A stretch of 64,000 nucleotides of DNA from Microdochium bolleyi (Eukaryota > Ascomycota > Sordariomycetes > Xylariales > Microdochiaceae). Under the pieces are notes generated by a model. The model did not search any database and was not told the DNA's origin. It was given only the letters and a program-made list of their open reading frames with translations. The stretch is taken from NCBI GenBank assembly GCA_001566295.1, contig KQ964258.1, positions 558,001 to 622,000 of the forward strand. Reading direction: 5' to 3'. Made by a program: the position numbers and the translations under genes. Below, in pieces: positions 1 through 11,901 of this stretch (its first letter is position 1; each line of letters begins with the position of its first letter).

Positions 1-811
1 CATACTCGACAATACCATCTTCTGGGTTGAATGTATCGATGGGACGCAAAGCACGGTTGCGCATTTCCGAGAGATATGCCAACCGCTTCAGGCGCTTGCT
101 TCCGTCTGGGAGGATGATGATGTGGTCTTCAAAGTCGGATAGTGGTACATCCGAGTCGATCACGATCTTGTGGCGGCATCGGAGTCGGCGCTTGAAGCTC
201 AGCAGCGCGGCCTCACCCTCTGGGCCACTGTTGTTCTCGTAGATGCTGAGGAACACATTCTTCTCCCCTATGATGTGAATCAACTGAAGTAGATTCGTAC
301 CCCACATACCGCCAGCCAAGTGCCCTCCGTTGTCGTACAGACTGATCGCGAGAAAGACTTTCTCGTTGTGCGGATTGGCACAGCCTGCAGGAGGCGTGGG
401 TCCGTGGCAACGCAATTCCAAATCCCGGTATTGCGCCGGTGGCTTCGTGTAGGAGGAGGCGAATATCGGCGTAGCCACGATAAGTGTACATATTATGAGG
501 AACAAGTACCGCAGTAGGCGGCCGATGGTGGCCCACCGCGGTCTACGAAACTTGCGGCGGACATGTCGCGGGCGGGACCGGCACCATCCCGCAAAGCTAT
601 CGCGCCACCTTGGCCGCTTGTATGCGACGAATTTCGGCTCGTCAAAGTAAATGTCGAAATCGTCGCTGCACACCGAGCTAGACGAAGATATCGAAGACGA
701 GTATGTTTCGTGCGAAGTGGCAGAGGACGCAGTGACGACCGCCTCAAGCGTCAGAGAGTTGTCATCCAGGAGGCCGACTGACTCCTCCTGCTCAGCAACG
801 TTCCGAGGCAT
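1..811 (-). CDS. CAP59/CMT1-type mannosyltransferase, partial (C-terminus off the left edge)
   Basis: Reading the minus strand from the ATG at 811 gives 270 codons with no stop or intron, still open at base 1. The N-terminus is a Ser/Glu-rich cytoplasmic tail (starts MPRNVAEQEE), followed by a basic stretch and one transmembrane anchor at about residues 94-112 (YLFLIICTLIVATPIF), which gives type II topology. The lumenal part carries motifs typical of the CAP59 mannosyltransferase family (cryptococcal alpha-1,3-mannosyltransferase CMT1 and relatives): NEKVFLAISLYDNGG, LIHIIGEKNVFLSIYENNSG and DSDVPLSDFEDH. Family members are Golgi glycosyltransferases. In ascomycetes the acceptor is generally unknown, so cell-wall glycan or glycoprotein mannosylation is inference. 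The first in-frame ATG was chosen as start. The frame and family are clear; the missing C-terminal part (beyond ...FNPEDGIVEY) cannot be judged. Confidence 0.93.
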   Translation of the reverse strand, partial: MPRNVAEQEESVGLLDDNSLTLEAVVTASSATSHETYSSSISSSSSVCSDDFDIYFDEPKFVAYKRPRWRDSFAGWCRSRPRHVRRKFRRPRWATIGRLLRYLFLIICTLIVATPIFASSYTKPPAQYRDLELRCHGPTPPAGCANPHNEKVFLAISLYDNGGHLAGGMWGTNLLQLIHIIGEKNVFLSIYENNSGPEGEAALLSFKRRLRCRHKIVIDSDVPLSDFEDHIIILPDGSKRLKRLAYLSEMRNRALRPIDTFNPEDGIVEY

Positions 812-3800
812 CGGCACCGGGGCCGTCCCAGCAAGGGAGCAAGAATGCTGGAGTGAAATGTGCGGGCGTATCTATCGGCGAGGCTGCCCCATATGATCTT
901 CGAGGTGAAGAAGAGATTCTCAGGGCATTCGTGCCGGTCGGCGAAACCAGACTGGCGCGGCGGCTCGAATTCAGAGGCGGCCGACTTGGTGATTGACGAG
1001 CTGAGGAGGCAGCGCGCTAGCGAAAACGCGTTGCTGATAGGGGTGGTCGAATCGGGTGCGACGCTCGAAACCGAACAGGATCGCAGGATGTGAAGGCAAT
1101 GAGCGCAACCGCGGCGAGACGATGTGGGCGGCGAAGTGCAAGTCTTGTTGTGTCCAAGCCTGTCTTGGCGCTGGGCATGCCACGAACGCACGGGCGAGGG
1201 CTGGGCCAGGGGCTTGAGCGGCGGTCGAGTGTTGGCGGCGCCGGAAGCACAGAGGAGTGGGTGCTCAGAGCGGACTGAGGCTTATCGAGGAGCAATTGGC
1301 GAAGTGGCAGGCGGGTGCCGTCGCGAGCGTCGAGCGTCGTGCAGAGGGGCGACAGGGCAGACGAGAGGAAGAAGGATTTTGCTACTGCGCTGTTGCAGGA
1401 GTGGTTGCGGCCGGCGAGGGCAAACCAAGGGCCGCAGTTGAAGGGGCTGTGATGCAGTGCTAGCGTGGGCAGCGGCCCATTGGCAGATGAAGGGTGGGCC
1501 TGCAGCTCGTGCTTGGCGGAGCTGTGATTGGCCCAGCGATCTGCACCTGCACTGGCCTGTCCTCCGTCGCTGCTGCCCCGGTCGCGGGCGCCCCCACAGA
1601 GGAGCATTTCAACCGCCGTGGGCTGCGCCATTGGCCAGCGCAGAGCACCTGCAACTAGTCGCGCTGCAGGCGTGCACAAGGAGAGGAGCAGCGCTGGGCA
1701 GGCGAGGGCAGGGTGTTGGAGATGGTGGCGGCCGCAGATCTGCCACCGACCAGCTCAGCCTTGGGGGGTCCATCGATGCGTTCCATTGTTATTGGGGTCG
1801 GAGTAGACATGTGCAGTGTTGCAGCCCGGCGAGCTCAGCCATCTCAGCCTTTGTGGCTCTCGTCATGTTCTAAAAACAGCCTGGCAAAGGCAATGCTCAC
1901 CCTTGCCCGACAGCGATCCAGCCATCACCTCAAGGTACTGATCGGCAGATCCTCCCTCCAGTCTGACTCGGGATCCATGGACGGAGCGAGGCAGTCTCCT
2001 GCAAGCCAGGCCGATCGCAGTTCGAGCTGACCGTTTACTGATTGACGGCGAGAAACGCCTCGGGATTCTCGCCGCCGTTCTGGACTCTAGCTCTTGACGC
2101 CTCTTGAGTGCGCACTCGCGAGGCCAGGTCTAGAACCCGCGCCTGGGACGTAGTAGTTGCCTGGGTGCTTTTGGTTGTTGCCTGATCTCAAACACCCGTA
2201 GGCCAAGACGACTCGTACACTTCCCACACGACCCCTCCCTCGCCCTCCTTCCCTCATCCGCTTCAGCTTCCTGTCCGGCCCACGCCAGTGTTGCTTGGCT
2301 TCCCCGTCAGAGTCCCCGCCTGATCGTCAACTGCCACGTCCTGCCCAGCCTCGCCGGTTTCCGGAGTAGGAAGTGCACGTCTGAGTTCGCCAGTCCCGAG
2401 CGCGCCCACAAAGCACTTACGCAGGTGTGCCCACGCACCCGCATTCTAACGCGAAGCGTTGAAGCAGGATCGGATCAACAGTAGAGATTGGAAGCCAGCC
2501 CATGCGCACACCACCAATGCTCCGTCGGCCTCCAAGTTGGAATGGTCAACGCTAGATGCGCTGGTTGTGTTGACCGTCATTACTGCTCCCCACCATGCAG
2601 TCTGTATTAGCGCCTGCGTATCTGACGAGGTATTACATGGCGTTGCTGGGAAATCTGAATGGCCCCGCTCGACGTCATGTCAAAGTACACGGTGTAGTGC
2701 TGTCCCGCCTCCATCTTGCTCCGTGGACTAAGCCCGAGGTCATCAACTGCATCGACGATTTCACGCACGCCACGAGAAGCGATACCGCCCAGCTGGGTCC
2801 ACTGGCTGACCATACCACATGGCCCAGTTGGCAGCATCCGAGACATTTGACTATGGCTCACGGAGGACACACCAGCCACCCGCTTACGTGTGCGACATTC
2901 CAAGGCGGCACGAGGTTTAGACTGAAGCCGCATGAGCTACGACAAACGCCCTTAGAATGCTCCGCGACCACAGCTGTAGGACATACACACAATTATTCAA
3001 CAAACGACGCGGAGCATAACGCGCCGCTTGCCCCATGGTCCGTAGCTGCGGATCAGGAGCTCCTCACTGCATAACATCCCAGTCTCAACCTGCAGTCCCA
3101 GAATAGGTAACTTGCATGCAGCGGATTGCCTCGTCGTTGCTCTTTGCTGAGAAGCACGAGCCCGAGGATATCCAAGATAGGCTCTCCACCTCCGCTGTGC
3201 GCCGGCTACGCGGCCTACCATGCAAGGCGGCTGTAGACAGCATGGCATCGACCTCGATGGCCACCTCATCCTGTTCCTGACACTTGACTCGGAAACCTAT
3301 TGCCACTGGCTCTTCGAGACTGCGTGATTACATCTCTTACTGGACTTGAGCCTCCACAGTCACCGCACATAAGCCATTCAGCCGAAACGCTTACCTTCAA
3401 AGCACTTCTCCATTCCGCGTCCTCAACCGAGCACAAGACTTGTCAAACCACGCGGGCACTGGTGACAGTGTCCAAGAGGCGCCTCTTTGAGCCCTGCTAC
3501 CCCGCTGCGGATATATGCGACGCATAATGAGACGCGCCGACGAAGTACCGATCGCCAGTGAGGACCTTCCATGTGAATCTGGCATCTCATGACAAGAACG
3601 ATGCCACTAGTGTTCCTGACGATCCTGGTCCCTTGAACACCACCTTCTCCAATAAAGAGCTGGTGCTCTGTAACGTTGCACACGGACGGGCACATGCTGC
3701 GGGCATCAAATAGGTTATCGCTGGCAATTCGAGATGCCGGCTCCTGGGATAATCTATCATCTGCCATGAGTGAACATTGGCTTCAGGCACATGCACTCCA

Positions 3801-5462
3801 AAGTTGCTCGGGCCTCTAGGACGATTGGCTAACGGATTCCGGCCTGTGCCGCGACAATCTGCTTTGAGTTTCCGGTCACCCACTACCAACGTTATTGAAG
3901 CTGATGACTTACACTCACTGCCCCTGAAAATCGTATCGGCATAGCCCGTACGGGACAAGCACCGTCGCTTCTAGATCGCAATCTTCTTTTCTGGCCAACG
4001 ACAACGCGAGTTCGGCTTGTCCTTTCGTTGATGTTGGTAGCCCTTATGAACACATCGGCTGCTCATGTCGCCTTCAACAGAATGAATCTCCGAGCTTCCT
4101 CATCAACGACAGGAACGTCCCCCAGACTTCCGCTGACGTCTGGACGAGACCCAGCGGTGATACAGAGAATAGTGCTCCGGCAGGACAAAGAAAGACCCCA
4201 CTATCGCGACGCCACAGGTAACCCGATCCGGGCTTGCCTTACTTTGACTGGGTGAGACATGGGCGGCCTGGGCGTGGTCTGGTGCGGCCCGGCTGGACGT
4301 GCATCGTGGAGCAGCCCTGCCTGCAAAGCACTGCACCTACCCCAGCTCAGTGGCACTCGCCCATGGAAGGTTGCTCTTCTGTTCCACGACACCACCGGCG
4401 ACCTCCAATCTGAGCCATGTGCTTCCTGCAGGTACTGCCGCTGCGGCGGTGGACAACAGTCGGCGTGCCAACTTTCTTCCACGCCTATGGGGCCATTTGC
4501 GGTCGCAGCGCTTGAAGTGAAAAATAGGACGTTCCGTGGTGCTTTTTGTGGCTCTAGTCAAATCAAAGGCAGCCTCGCCCGTTCGTTCTAAAGACAGGAT
4601 AACATGGCAAGCGTCCGATGTCAGCCTCGCTAGCTTGCTGTCGCACGAAATAGGCCCGCACGGCCGCATCCTTGTCGCCTACCTTGCCGAACCTGCAGCC
4701 GGTCGATCACGGTGGTATCACATCTGCCCAATCCTGCGCTGGTATTGGACACACGCTGAAATTCCACCTCGACACTCCCGCCTTCCCGTCCTGGCAAAGG
4801 ATCCAACCAAAAGCTCGCTAGCAGGTCACAACGACCCTGGTGTAGCTTGCTTAATCCTTTCTGCCTTGGCACATGAACAAAGGAGTATTGGGTTGTTGGT
4901 AGGGACTACCCCTTTGTTGGAGACCGTGATATGCATCACAAGCAAACGAGTGCAACATGCACCCTGCAAAGCTGCCCTCCCTGAAGTCGGTGCCCTCGCG
5001 GGCAACGTTGCCGTCCCTTCCTGGCACTCGATGTTGCTCGTCTCAAGTCGTCTTGGTCAAAGGGTCGCTCATCTTCGGCTAGGCCGCCTCATCTGGGGAG
5101 GAGACATCACGCCGACCCTTGGCTTCTGGGCCCAACACCCCTAGTTTGCATCATGTTTCACTCGCCTCCATGACTCGACCCACGCCCAACGGGCGCCGCC
5201 AACTCAAGGGTTGTGGACAAAGCGATCTCCACCATGGCGGAAGTAACAGCAGGCCAGAACGCCCGAGTGAAGTGCTTCGACTCTACAGACTGTTCTATAT
5301 AAGTCGCGAACGCTTCACCCAGTGCCCAAAATGTCTCGTGGCCCCTTTGCTTCTACCGCGGACACACGCTCCCCCGGCTTCACAACTATCTAACTTACCC
5401 GCCGCCTTCCCCATCATTCCCTTTTACGGCTATTCATTCCCTGCCTCGAGAGTTGAGCAACT
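812..5462. other. Long intergenic region, no supported gene
   Basis: About 4.6 kb between the divergent mannosyltransferase (-) and chitinase (+). It contains scattered open frames up to 220 codons (for example 1017-1679 minus and 4536-5144 plus), but their translations are Ser/Arg/Pro-rich composition frames with no recognisable domain or splice structure. Pyrimidine-rich stretches around 2220-2350 look like promoter or leader DNA. No transposon ends or tRNA boxes were seen. The right 170 bases hold the chitinase core promoter. Confidence 0.6.
5296..5303 (+). promoter_or_regulatory. TATA box of the chitinase gene
   Basis: TATATAAG lies about 160 bases before the chitinase ATG, in a pyrimidine-rich upstream region. 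The spacing suits a fungal TATA-type, inducible promoter with a leader of roughly 100-130 nt. This is inferred from sequence only. Confidence 0.6.
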
Positions 5463-6911
5463 ATGAAGTCTACTGTCCTTACCGCGGCGCTTGCGCTGCT
5501 CACAGCGTCTGTCGGCGTGGCCGCGCCCGCGAACAAGAGAGTGTCTGGCTTCCAGAACACTGTCTATTGGACCAACTGGTTCGTCTGACCTTCAGCCGCG
5601 TGTGGTCACGTTGCACAGCTCAGATCTAACAGAAGCTTGCAGGAGTGTCTACGCTCGCAACTACCCGCCCCAGAAACTCCCCGCTGGTCAGATCAACCAG
5701 GTGCTATACTCGTTCATGAATGTCAAGGCCGACGGTACCGTGTAAGTCCCTGGGACACTTGTTCATATTGGATCAGAACAAACTGACAAGGAAAACTGCA
5801 GCTTCTCTGGAGACACATATGCCGACCTTGAGCAGCATTACCCGACTGACTGTAAGTGGAAACTGCCTATACCTCTATATACCTCCCGTCCGCCTGACTC
5901 ACCCAAATTTGCACAGCATGGAACGATGTTGGCAAAAACGCCTACGGCGCCGTCAAGCAACTCGGCCTGATCAAGAAGAACAACCGGCATCTCAAGGTGA
6001 TTCTCTCGATCGGCGGCTGGACCTGGTCGACCAACTTCCCCGCCGTCGCCGCCTCGGCCACCGCACGCGCCAACTTTGCCAAGACGTCTGTCGCGCTCGT
6101 CAAGGACTGGGGCCTCGACGGCATCGATATCGACTGGGAGTACCCCGCCAACTCGGTTGAGGCCGACAACTTCATCCTCCTCCTCAAGGACGTTCGCGCC
6201 GCGCTCGACGCCTACAGCAAGCGCGCCGCGGGCGGCTACCGCTTCCTCCTCACCGCGGCCACGCCCGCAGGGCCAGTCCACTACAACAAGCTCCGCCTCA
6301 AGCAGATGGGCGAGATCCTCGACTACGTCAACATCATGACCTACGACTACGCTGGCGGCTGGGATCTCGCGCACACCGGCCACCAGGCCAACCTGTACCC
6401 GAACCCCCAGAACCCTGGCGCCACCCCGTTCTCCACGGACCGCGCCATCAACGACTACCTCGCCGCAGGCGTCCCCGGGCGCAAGATCATCATGGGTGTC
6501 CCCCTGTACGGCCGCGGGTTCGAGGGCACCAGCGGCCTCGGCAAGCCCGCGACCGGCACGGGCCAGGGGACGTGGGAGGCCGGCGTGTACGACTACAAGG
6601 TCCTGCCGCTGCCGGGCTCCAAGGAGCAGTACGACAGTGTCTCGGGCGCCTCGTACTCAGAGGACACGACGAACAAGCGCATCATCTCGTACGACACCAT
6701 CGAGAGCGTCACCAAGAAGCTAGGCTTCCTCAGCACCAAGGGCCTCGGCGGCACCATGTTCTGGGAGGCCTCGGGCGACCGGACGGACTCGAAGAGCATC
6801 ATCGCCGCGTGCTTCAACGGCCAGGGCGGCATGTCGGCGATCGACAAGACGCAGAATCTGCTCAAGTATCCGGAGTCGGTCTACGACAATGTGCGCAACG
6901 GCTTTGCCTGA
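5463..6911 (+). CDS. Secreted GH18 endochitinase (chitinase-42 type), four exons
   Basis: Exons 5463-5578, 5643-5741, 5802-5851 and 5917-6911 join in frame to 419 residues. Residues 1-20 form a signal peptide (MKSTVLTAALALLTASVGVAA), followed by APANKR, a probable Kex2 dibasic site. The single GH18 domain has the SIGGWTWS strand and the catalytic signature DGIDIDWEYP, in which the final Glu is the acid/base. Further conserved motifs are NIMTYDYAGGWD, GVPLYGRGF and GGTMFWEASGD. There is no carbohydrate-binding module or GPI signal, and the length matches the Trichoderma Chit42 type (about 424 residues). Expected role: extracellular endo-cleavage of chitin in wall remodelling, autolysis, nutrition or attack on other fungi. 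All splice sites are GT-AG. Intron 1 restores the family motif YWTNW-S-VYARNY, which supports the chosen donor. The neighbouring genes are functionally unrelated. Confidence 0.97.
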
Positions 6912-9102
6912 GAGAAAGAGATTCGGTCGCGATGAGGCTATATAAGGCTCTCGCGTTACACCTCGGATGCGGGGACTCTTCACATTCGTTCGCCAGCTTT
7001 TTCCTTGATCACGTACATTTTAACCATTCTGCCTCATCCCTCGTCTTGGAATATAGGACGAGTGGAAGCATGGCTTCAGCCAGACACATTACTGTACATA
7101 TTTCGCATATACAAGCACAATTCTACATTTATTTCTTGAATAAGAGCAGAGCTCAGTGCCCTCTCCTACACGTAGACGCGTGTCAGAAGAAACCCACGTT
7201 CCTTATCCACCACACATTGCTTTCCCCAACCTGGAGATGACGCTCCGCAGAAGTTGCTGCTGCTATTGTGTCCCATGCACGCAACACCACGTACGCAGGT
7301 GGCTATGTTCATGATACTCCCCATCTGACCTTCCCTGTGATCATACACGCACACGGGGACATGCATGCGTACTGGCGGGCGAAGGCGTCCCAGCCACCTC
7401 GAAGCATTCGAATACATGTGCTTGACTCACCCACTTATGTCACCCACTCACTAACATAGGTCTAAGGGCGAGGAGATGAGGGAAAGAAAATGGGCGCCCC
7501 ATCATACCACCGCGTGACAGTACTGACGCTCACGAGACTGCGTACTTTCCTTCCTTTTTCTTCCCCCTGCCCTGCCCTGGACAGCGGGGGGAGGTTATGC
7601 TCGCCTTGCCTTTTGCTCCCTGGCCGGGCGGACTGACGATCATGAAGGGGTGTTCTTGTGTAGAATACACCCGCTCCTTCCCTCTCTTCGCGTGATGGTG
7701 ACTTTGGCATAGAATTGTACCCTGTCGAGATGAGCCAAGAAGGGATCCTCGCACTGCGGGACAAGAAACTACCATAGTGGACGAGGATATGGCGGGCTGA
7801 CCGTGAGGCGAGTCTCCAACTTGCCCTACTGGGAACCAGCCCCGTGCTCGCCTCGAAAGTGCGCGTCCCTTGCTGTGTCTACGTTGAGGGTGTGTATATG
7901 TCTCGCCGCAGTAACGGTGCGGATGCTGCAGGCTTTGAAGTGTTGAGCCCCCCAGGGCGATCCATAGGCGGCGTTCTCCGGCCGTGTTGGCGGCGATGAG
8001 GCTGGAGAGCATGAAATGCATGTAAGCAGGTGAGGTCTGATGAGGTTGGTGGTCCCGTCGCTGTGCAGGCGTGCGGGCAGTCAGGCACTGGAATGTGCAA
8101 TGTGCTCGAGGAGGTTGGCGAGAGCCATGTGCCGTCGTCTTGCCAGGTATACCCACCTACACACGCGCAAGGGCTTCGAAAGAAATCTTAATGGCTAGCA
8201 GCCTTGCGCTGGCAGGGATTGTCACAGGCCATTGTTGATAAAGGTTGAGGATCGCGAAGCTTATGGCATGGATCGTGGTTTGGCGGACAAAGTCAAGGTA
8301 GGATCTACCAGTAGGGAGCACAAAGGGCCATATTTTGATATACCGGAGCAGGCATCCGAAGGATAGGACTTCAAGGCCAGAGTGTCAGCAGATTGGTTGG
8401 TTGTCTGCTACGTGCTAACCTCTGAATTGTCGAGTGGTGATCACGGTCGGGCCGTTTGAGCACGACGGTTGTGATTGGTATACATCGGCGTTTTACGGGG
8501 GTGGGCAGGCGGAGCTGAGACGAGTGGCTCTGCTTCCATGAAGCGATATGCATTTGCACAGATTGTGGGTGTGCAGTATATCGATGAGTGAGTCTGTATC
8601 ATGCGCGGGAGCGTGCGAGTAGATGGAGCCATCACGACTCGCCACACCCTTGGCCACCTCGGCTGCTGCCGCCGAAGCTCGTGTGGGGACCATTGAAGGA
8701 GCTTTGCCCCGGGCTTGGAGTAACCCTGCCACAGAATGCACGCCCCAGCAGGACCCGTAGACAGGCTAATCCCAGCACGCCCCCGTCCTCTCGGCACTCT
8801 CGAAGCTCCAGGGCTGGAGATGGAGGGCTGGCCTGGGCCGAGATCACGTGAGCAAAGTGGGCCCGGGCGCGGAACCGCGGCAGGAGCGAGCTTGACAGAT
8901 GCAGCGCGCCTGCCCAGACTCGTGACGGAACTCTGCTGCGCTCAAGCAGCCTCTTGCGCAATCTCCCTGATTCCTGCGGCAGAGTGGTCTCACGGAACGC
9001 CGCCCGCAGCAGACAGCAGCTCCAGCGCGCGCGGACACCGGCGGACGGCCCTGGCCAGCGGCATCGGTTTCTATCCCACGATCCCTTCCCCCATGGGCCG
9101 CC
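6912..9102. other. Intergenic region, no supported gene
   Basis: The 3' flank of the chitinase followed by upstream DNA of the transcription factor. Open frames here (for example 7530-8156 minus) lack family motifs and credible starts. The last 300 bases, with several CAG/CAGG repeats and a GC-rich leader, are probably 5' UTR and promoter of the C6 factor. No RNA gene was seen. Confidence 0.6.
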
Positions 9103-9116
9103 ATGGAGTTCTTTGA
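9093..9116 (+). promoter_or_regulatory. Short uORF overlapping the transcription-factor start codon
   Basis: An ATG ten bases before the main ATG opens a 7-codon frame (MGRHGVL then TGA) that overlaps the main start out of frame. The main ATG sits in an excellent Kozak context (GCCGCCATGG) while the upstream one is weaker. Leaky scanning should therefore deliver most ribosomes to the main frame. Confidence 0.5.
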
Positions 9117-11901
9117 GAGCCAAGTGGGCGAGTTCCGCAATCTGCTGGGCACTGCAAGCAGCCCGGGCACGCCCAGTTCCGCGGTCGGCACCAATTCCGC
9201 ACACCACCAGCAGCATCAACACGCAGCATCACCTCCCCTTCCTCTCTCTCACCAGCAGCTCCAGCAGCACAATACCGGCTCCATGAGCGCGGCTCCGACC
9301 TCGGGCCAGGTCTCGACGCCCTTGCCCGCACAGCTCTACGGCGCTGGCTCCACGCCCACCGCGTCCTCGGCCACCTATCCGCCACCGCGCAGCGTCGCGG
9401 GCGCAAAGCGCAAGAACACCGGTCCTGCCAGCATCGCCGATGACGACGACGGCGATGCCTCGCCGGGCGCGAAGGGTGGTGCTGGCCAGCGCAGTAAGCG
9501 CAGTCGGTACATCTCCATCGCGTGGTGAGTGTCTGGATCCCTTTCACTGACCCATGCGCCAGCAATATTGCCACAAATCATGCTGACCGCGAATCTATAC
9601 AGCAACGAGTGCAAGCGGCGCAAAATCAAGTGCAATGGCGAGACCCCGTGCCAGCGCTGTGGTAACCTGAATCTACAGTGTCTGTATGCGCCCAATTGCT
9701 GCTCGTCGAGTGTCAAGGACTCGGACGAGTTCAAGCAGATGGACCACAGGGTCTCTGGTCTTCAGGACCAGGTCAACTCTCTCTTCAACAGTCTGGCTGC
9801 CCTCCGGTCTGAAGCTGTCCGCCTGGCGCCCATACAGGACCGCGTTCTGCCGCTCCCTACAGCTGGCAACACACCAACCAGCTCAAATACGGGCACGCTT
9901 GGATCCCTGCAACGGCCAGAACTCCCACCTTTCAGAGCTGCCGGGTTTCGTGGCCCAACCAGCACCCATTTCAGTCTGGACGTTGCCAAGAAGACATTGC
10001 ACAAGATGGGCTACAGCAATCTTGGCGATGGTGGTGATGATATAGCCGGCAACCACGGAAGTCCAGGGCAGTCACCACTTGCCATGTCGCATACCCCACC
10101 AGGATACCAGCAGCAGAACCAACAGCAATTCCCAGCACTCCAGCCTCAGCAACAGCCCGCGTCACAGCCAGCAAATCAACCGCCACCACAAGAACCACAA
10201 TTTCGCGACCCCCTTTGGGATTTCGAGAAGGACGAGATCCTGCGTCTTTGCCAGTTGCACGAGGACGAGGTCGGCATCATGTACCCCGTTGTCAAGATCG
10301 AGACTTTGATACAGCATGCCAGGAAGCTCGTCACCTGGATGGAGCAATCGCGGGAGAACGGTTATGTGCAGAGGTCCGAACAAGAGCCCCCCTTCACAGA
10401 CCTCGACACTCTAGTCCTCAAGGTCATCATGGCCATGGCACTCACGGTTGAGGAGCACGGCAACAGCGAGAAAGGCCACCGGCTCTTCGAAAGCGCCCGG
10501 CCTTTCATTGACAGAATGCTAATGAGTGACCCCAGCGATGCCAAGTGTCTGCCTCTCCTCGCACTCTCCGCGGGCTACCGATTCTTCAACAACGAAGAGA
10601 TTCTAGCCTGGCGCGTCATGGGTCAAGTCACGCGGCACTGTCTCGAGCTGGGGTTGCATCGCCGAGATGCCATTGATCGCCTTGAGACTGAGGATTCCCG
10701 CATTTACATACTGCACACTTTTTGGACTGCCTATGTCCTTGACCGGCGATGGGCACTTGCCACCGGCTTGCCCTGGTCGATTCCGGATGAAGAGATCGAT
10801 CCGCAGCTGCCATATCCGGACAATTATCCCTTCTTAGTCTGCATGATAGACTATTCAAGGCTGAGTGCACAAGTCTGGAAGATGGTCCGCCAATTCGATG
10901 GCCAGCTCTACACGGACCAACTGCCCGCGGAGATCGAGGAGATCGACCAGTCAATCAAAAAGTGGTATATGAAACTCCCGAAAGAGACGCAGCTGGAGCT
11001 CTCGACCTGGGAGGCTCTTCCGCGGCTCATGAGCCCGCAGCTTACGGCTCCAAAGGAGTATGACCTGCAGCGGTCGCAGATCTGGACATATCTCCGACTC
11101 AACCAGCTTCGTATTTTACTGTACACGCCGATCCTGCACACGCATAGCTGCATCATGGAAAACCTCGGCGCTGCCGAGCGGGTCGTGCAAGTTGCCCAGA
11201 ATACGATTCGGTATCTCTCGCATCTGCACACCACCACCAATATCTACAGGAAGATGCAGATCTTCTACCACCAGTTCCTGACGTCGGCCATTGCTGTGCT
11301 GTTCCTCGCATCCTGCCATGCGCCTGTCAACTTCAGCTCCACGTGCCGTGATGAGTTTTACCTGGCGCTAGAGCTCGTCAAGGACATGTCGGCCAAGTCG
11401 TTTGTGTCGAAGCGCCTCTGGAGCACAATCAAGTCTCTCAGGGAGGTGGCGCCGCGTCTAGGTCTCGCTGAGGATCCACACTCATCCGCGGCGCTGACAA
11501 TGGCCGGTCTAGCAACGGGACACCGACATGCCACGACGCAGGATTCTCGCAGTGGGGGTGGTCCTCTGTATCCTTCATCGCGAACACCCATCCCCATTCC
11601 TGCGACCACCGCGACCACAACAACCGCATCGCCCTTTCCAACAAGTACAACGGGCGGGACAACACCCGGGGGCATGGTCGACAGCTTGCAGAACGGGCAC
11701 CAGATCTCGAGCGAAATGTCCAAGATCTTTGAGGGCTACATGGGCACGACCAACGGGTTCACGCCCCCACCGGACAATTCAGCCGCGGGGAGTGGCAATG
11801 GGCTGCAGGCTGATGACGGCACCGGCAGCGGAGATGGGGAGATAGATGCGTCCGGGCTCGTCGGGGCTAGTGTATATCAGCATTTCAGGGATATGTTCTG
11901 A
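9103..11901 (+). CDS. Zn(II)2Cys6 fungal transcription factor with fungal_trans domain
   Basis: Exons 9103-9524 and 9603-11901 give 906 residues. The N-terminal 140 residues are His/Gln/Ser/Pro-rich with a basic patch (GAKRKN, QRSKRSRYISIA). The binuclear zinc cluster follows at residues 141-167, CNECKRRKIKCNG...CQRCGNLNLQC, spacing CX2CX6CX5CX2CX6C; the intron interrupts the codon of its first Cys. A likely coiled-coil dimerisation segment (DHRVSGLQDQVNSLFNSLAALR) comes next, then a Gln-rich linker. The fungal-specific transcription factor (MHR) domain covers roughly residues 370-660 (DEILRLCQLHEDEVGIMYP, TRHCLELGLHRRDA, FWTAYVLDRRWALATGLPW). The tail is Ser/Thr/Gly-rich. It is expected to be a nuclear DNA-binding regulator recognising CGG-type sites; its target pathway cannot be told from the sequence. 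No adjacent biosynthetic cluster was seen. Confidence 0.95.

Noticed and set aside
1017..1679. 220-codon minus-strand frame
   Set aside because: Translation is Ser/Arg/Pro/Leu-rich without any domain and lies in the upstream region of the mannosyltransferase gene; GC-rich DNA yields such frames by chance.
4536..5144. 202-codon plus-strand frame
   Set aside because: No recognisable motif, no credible splice or start context, and composition unlike the true genes nearby.
7530..8156. 208-codon minus-strand frame downstream of the chitinase
   Set aside because: Gln/Arg/Ser/His-rich, no domain, overlaps other equally long motif-less frames.
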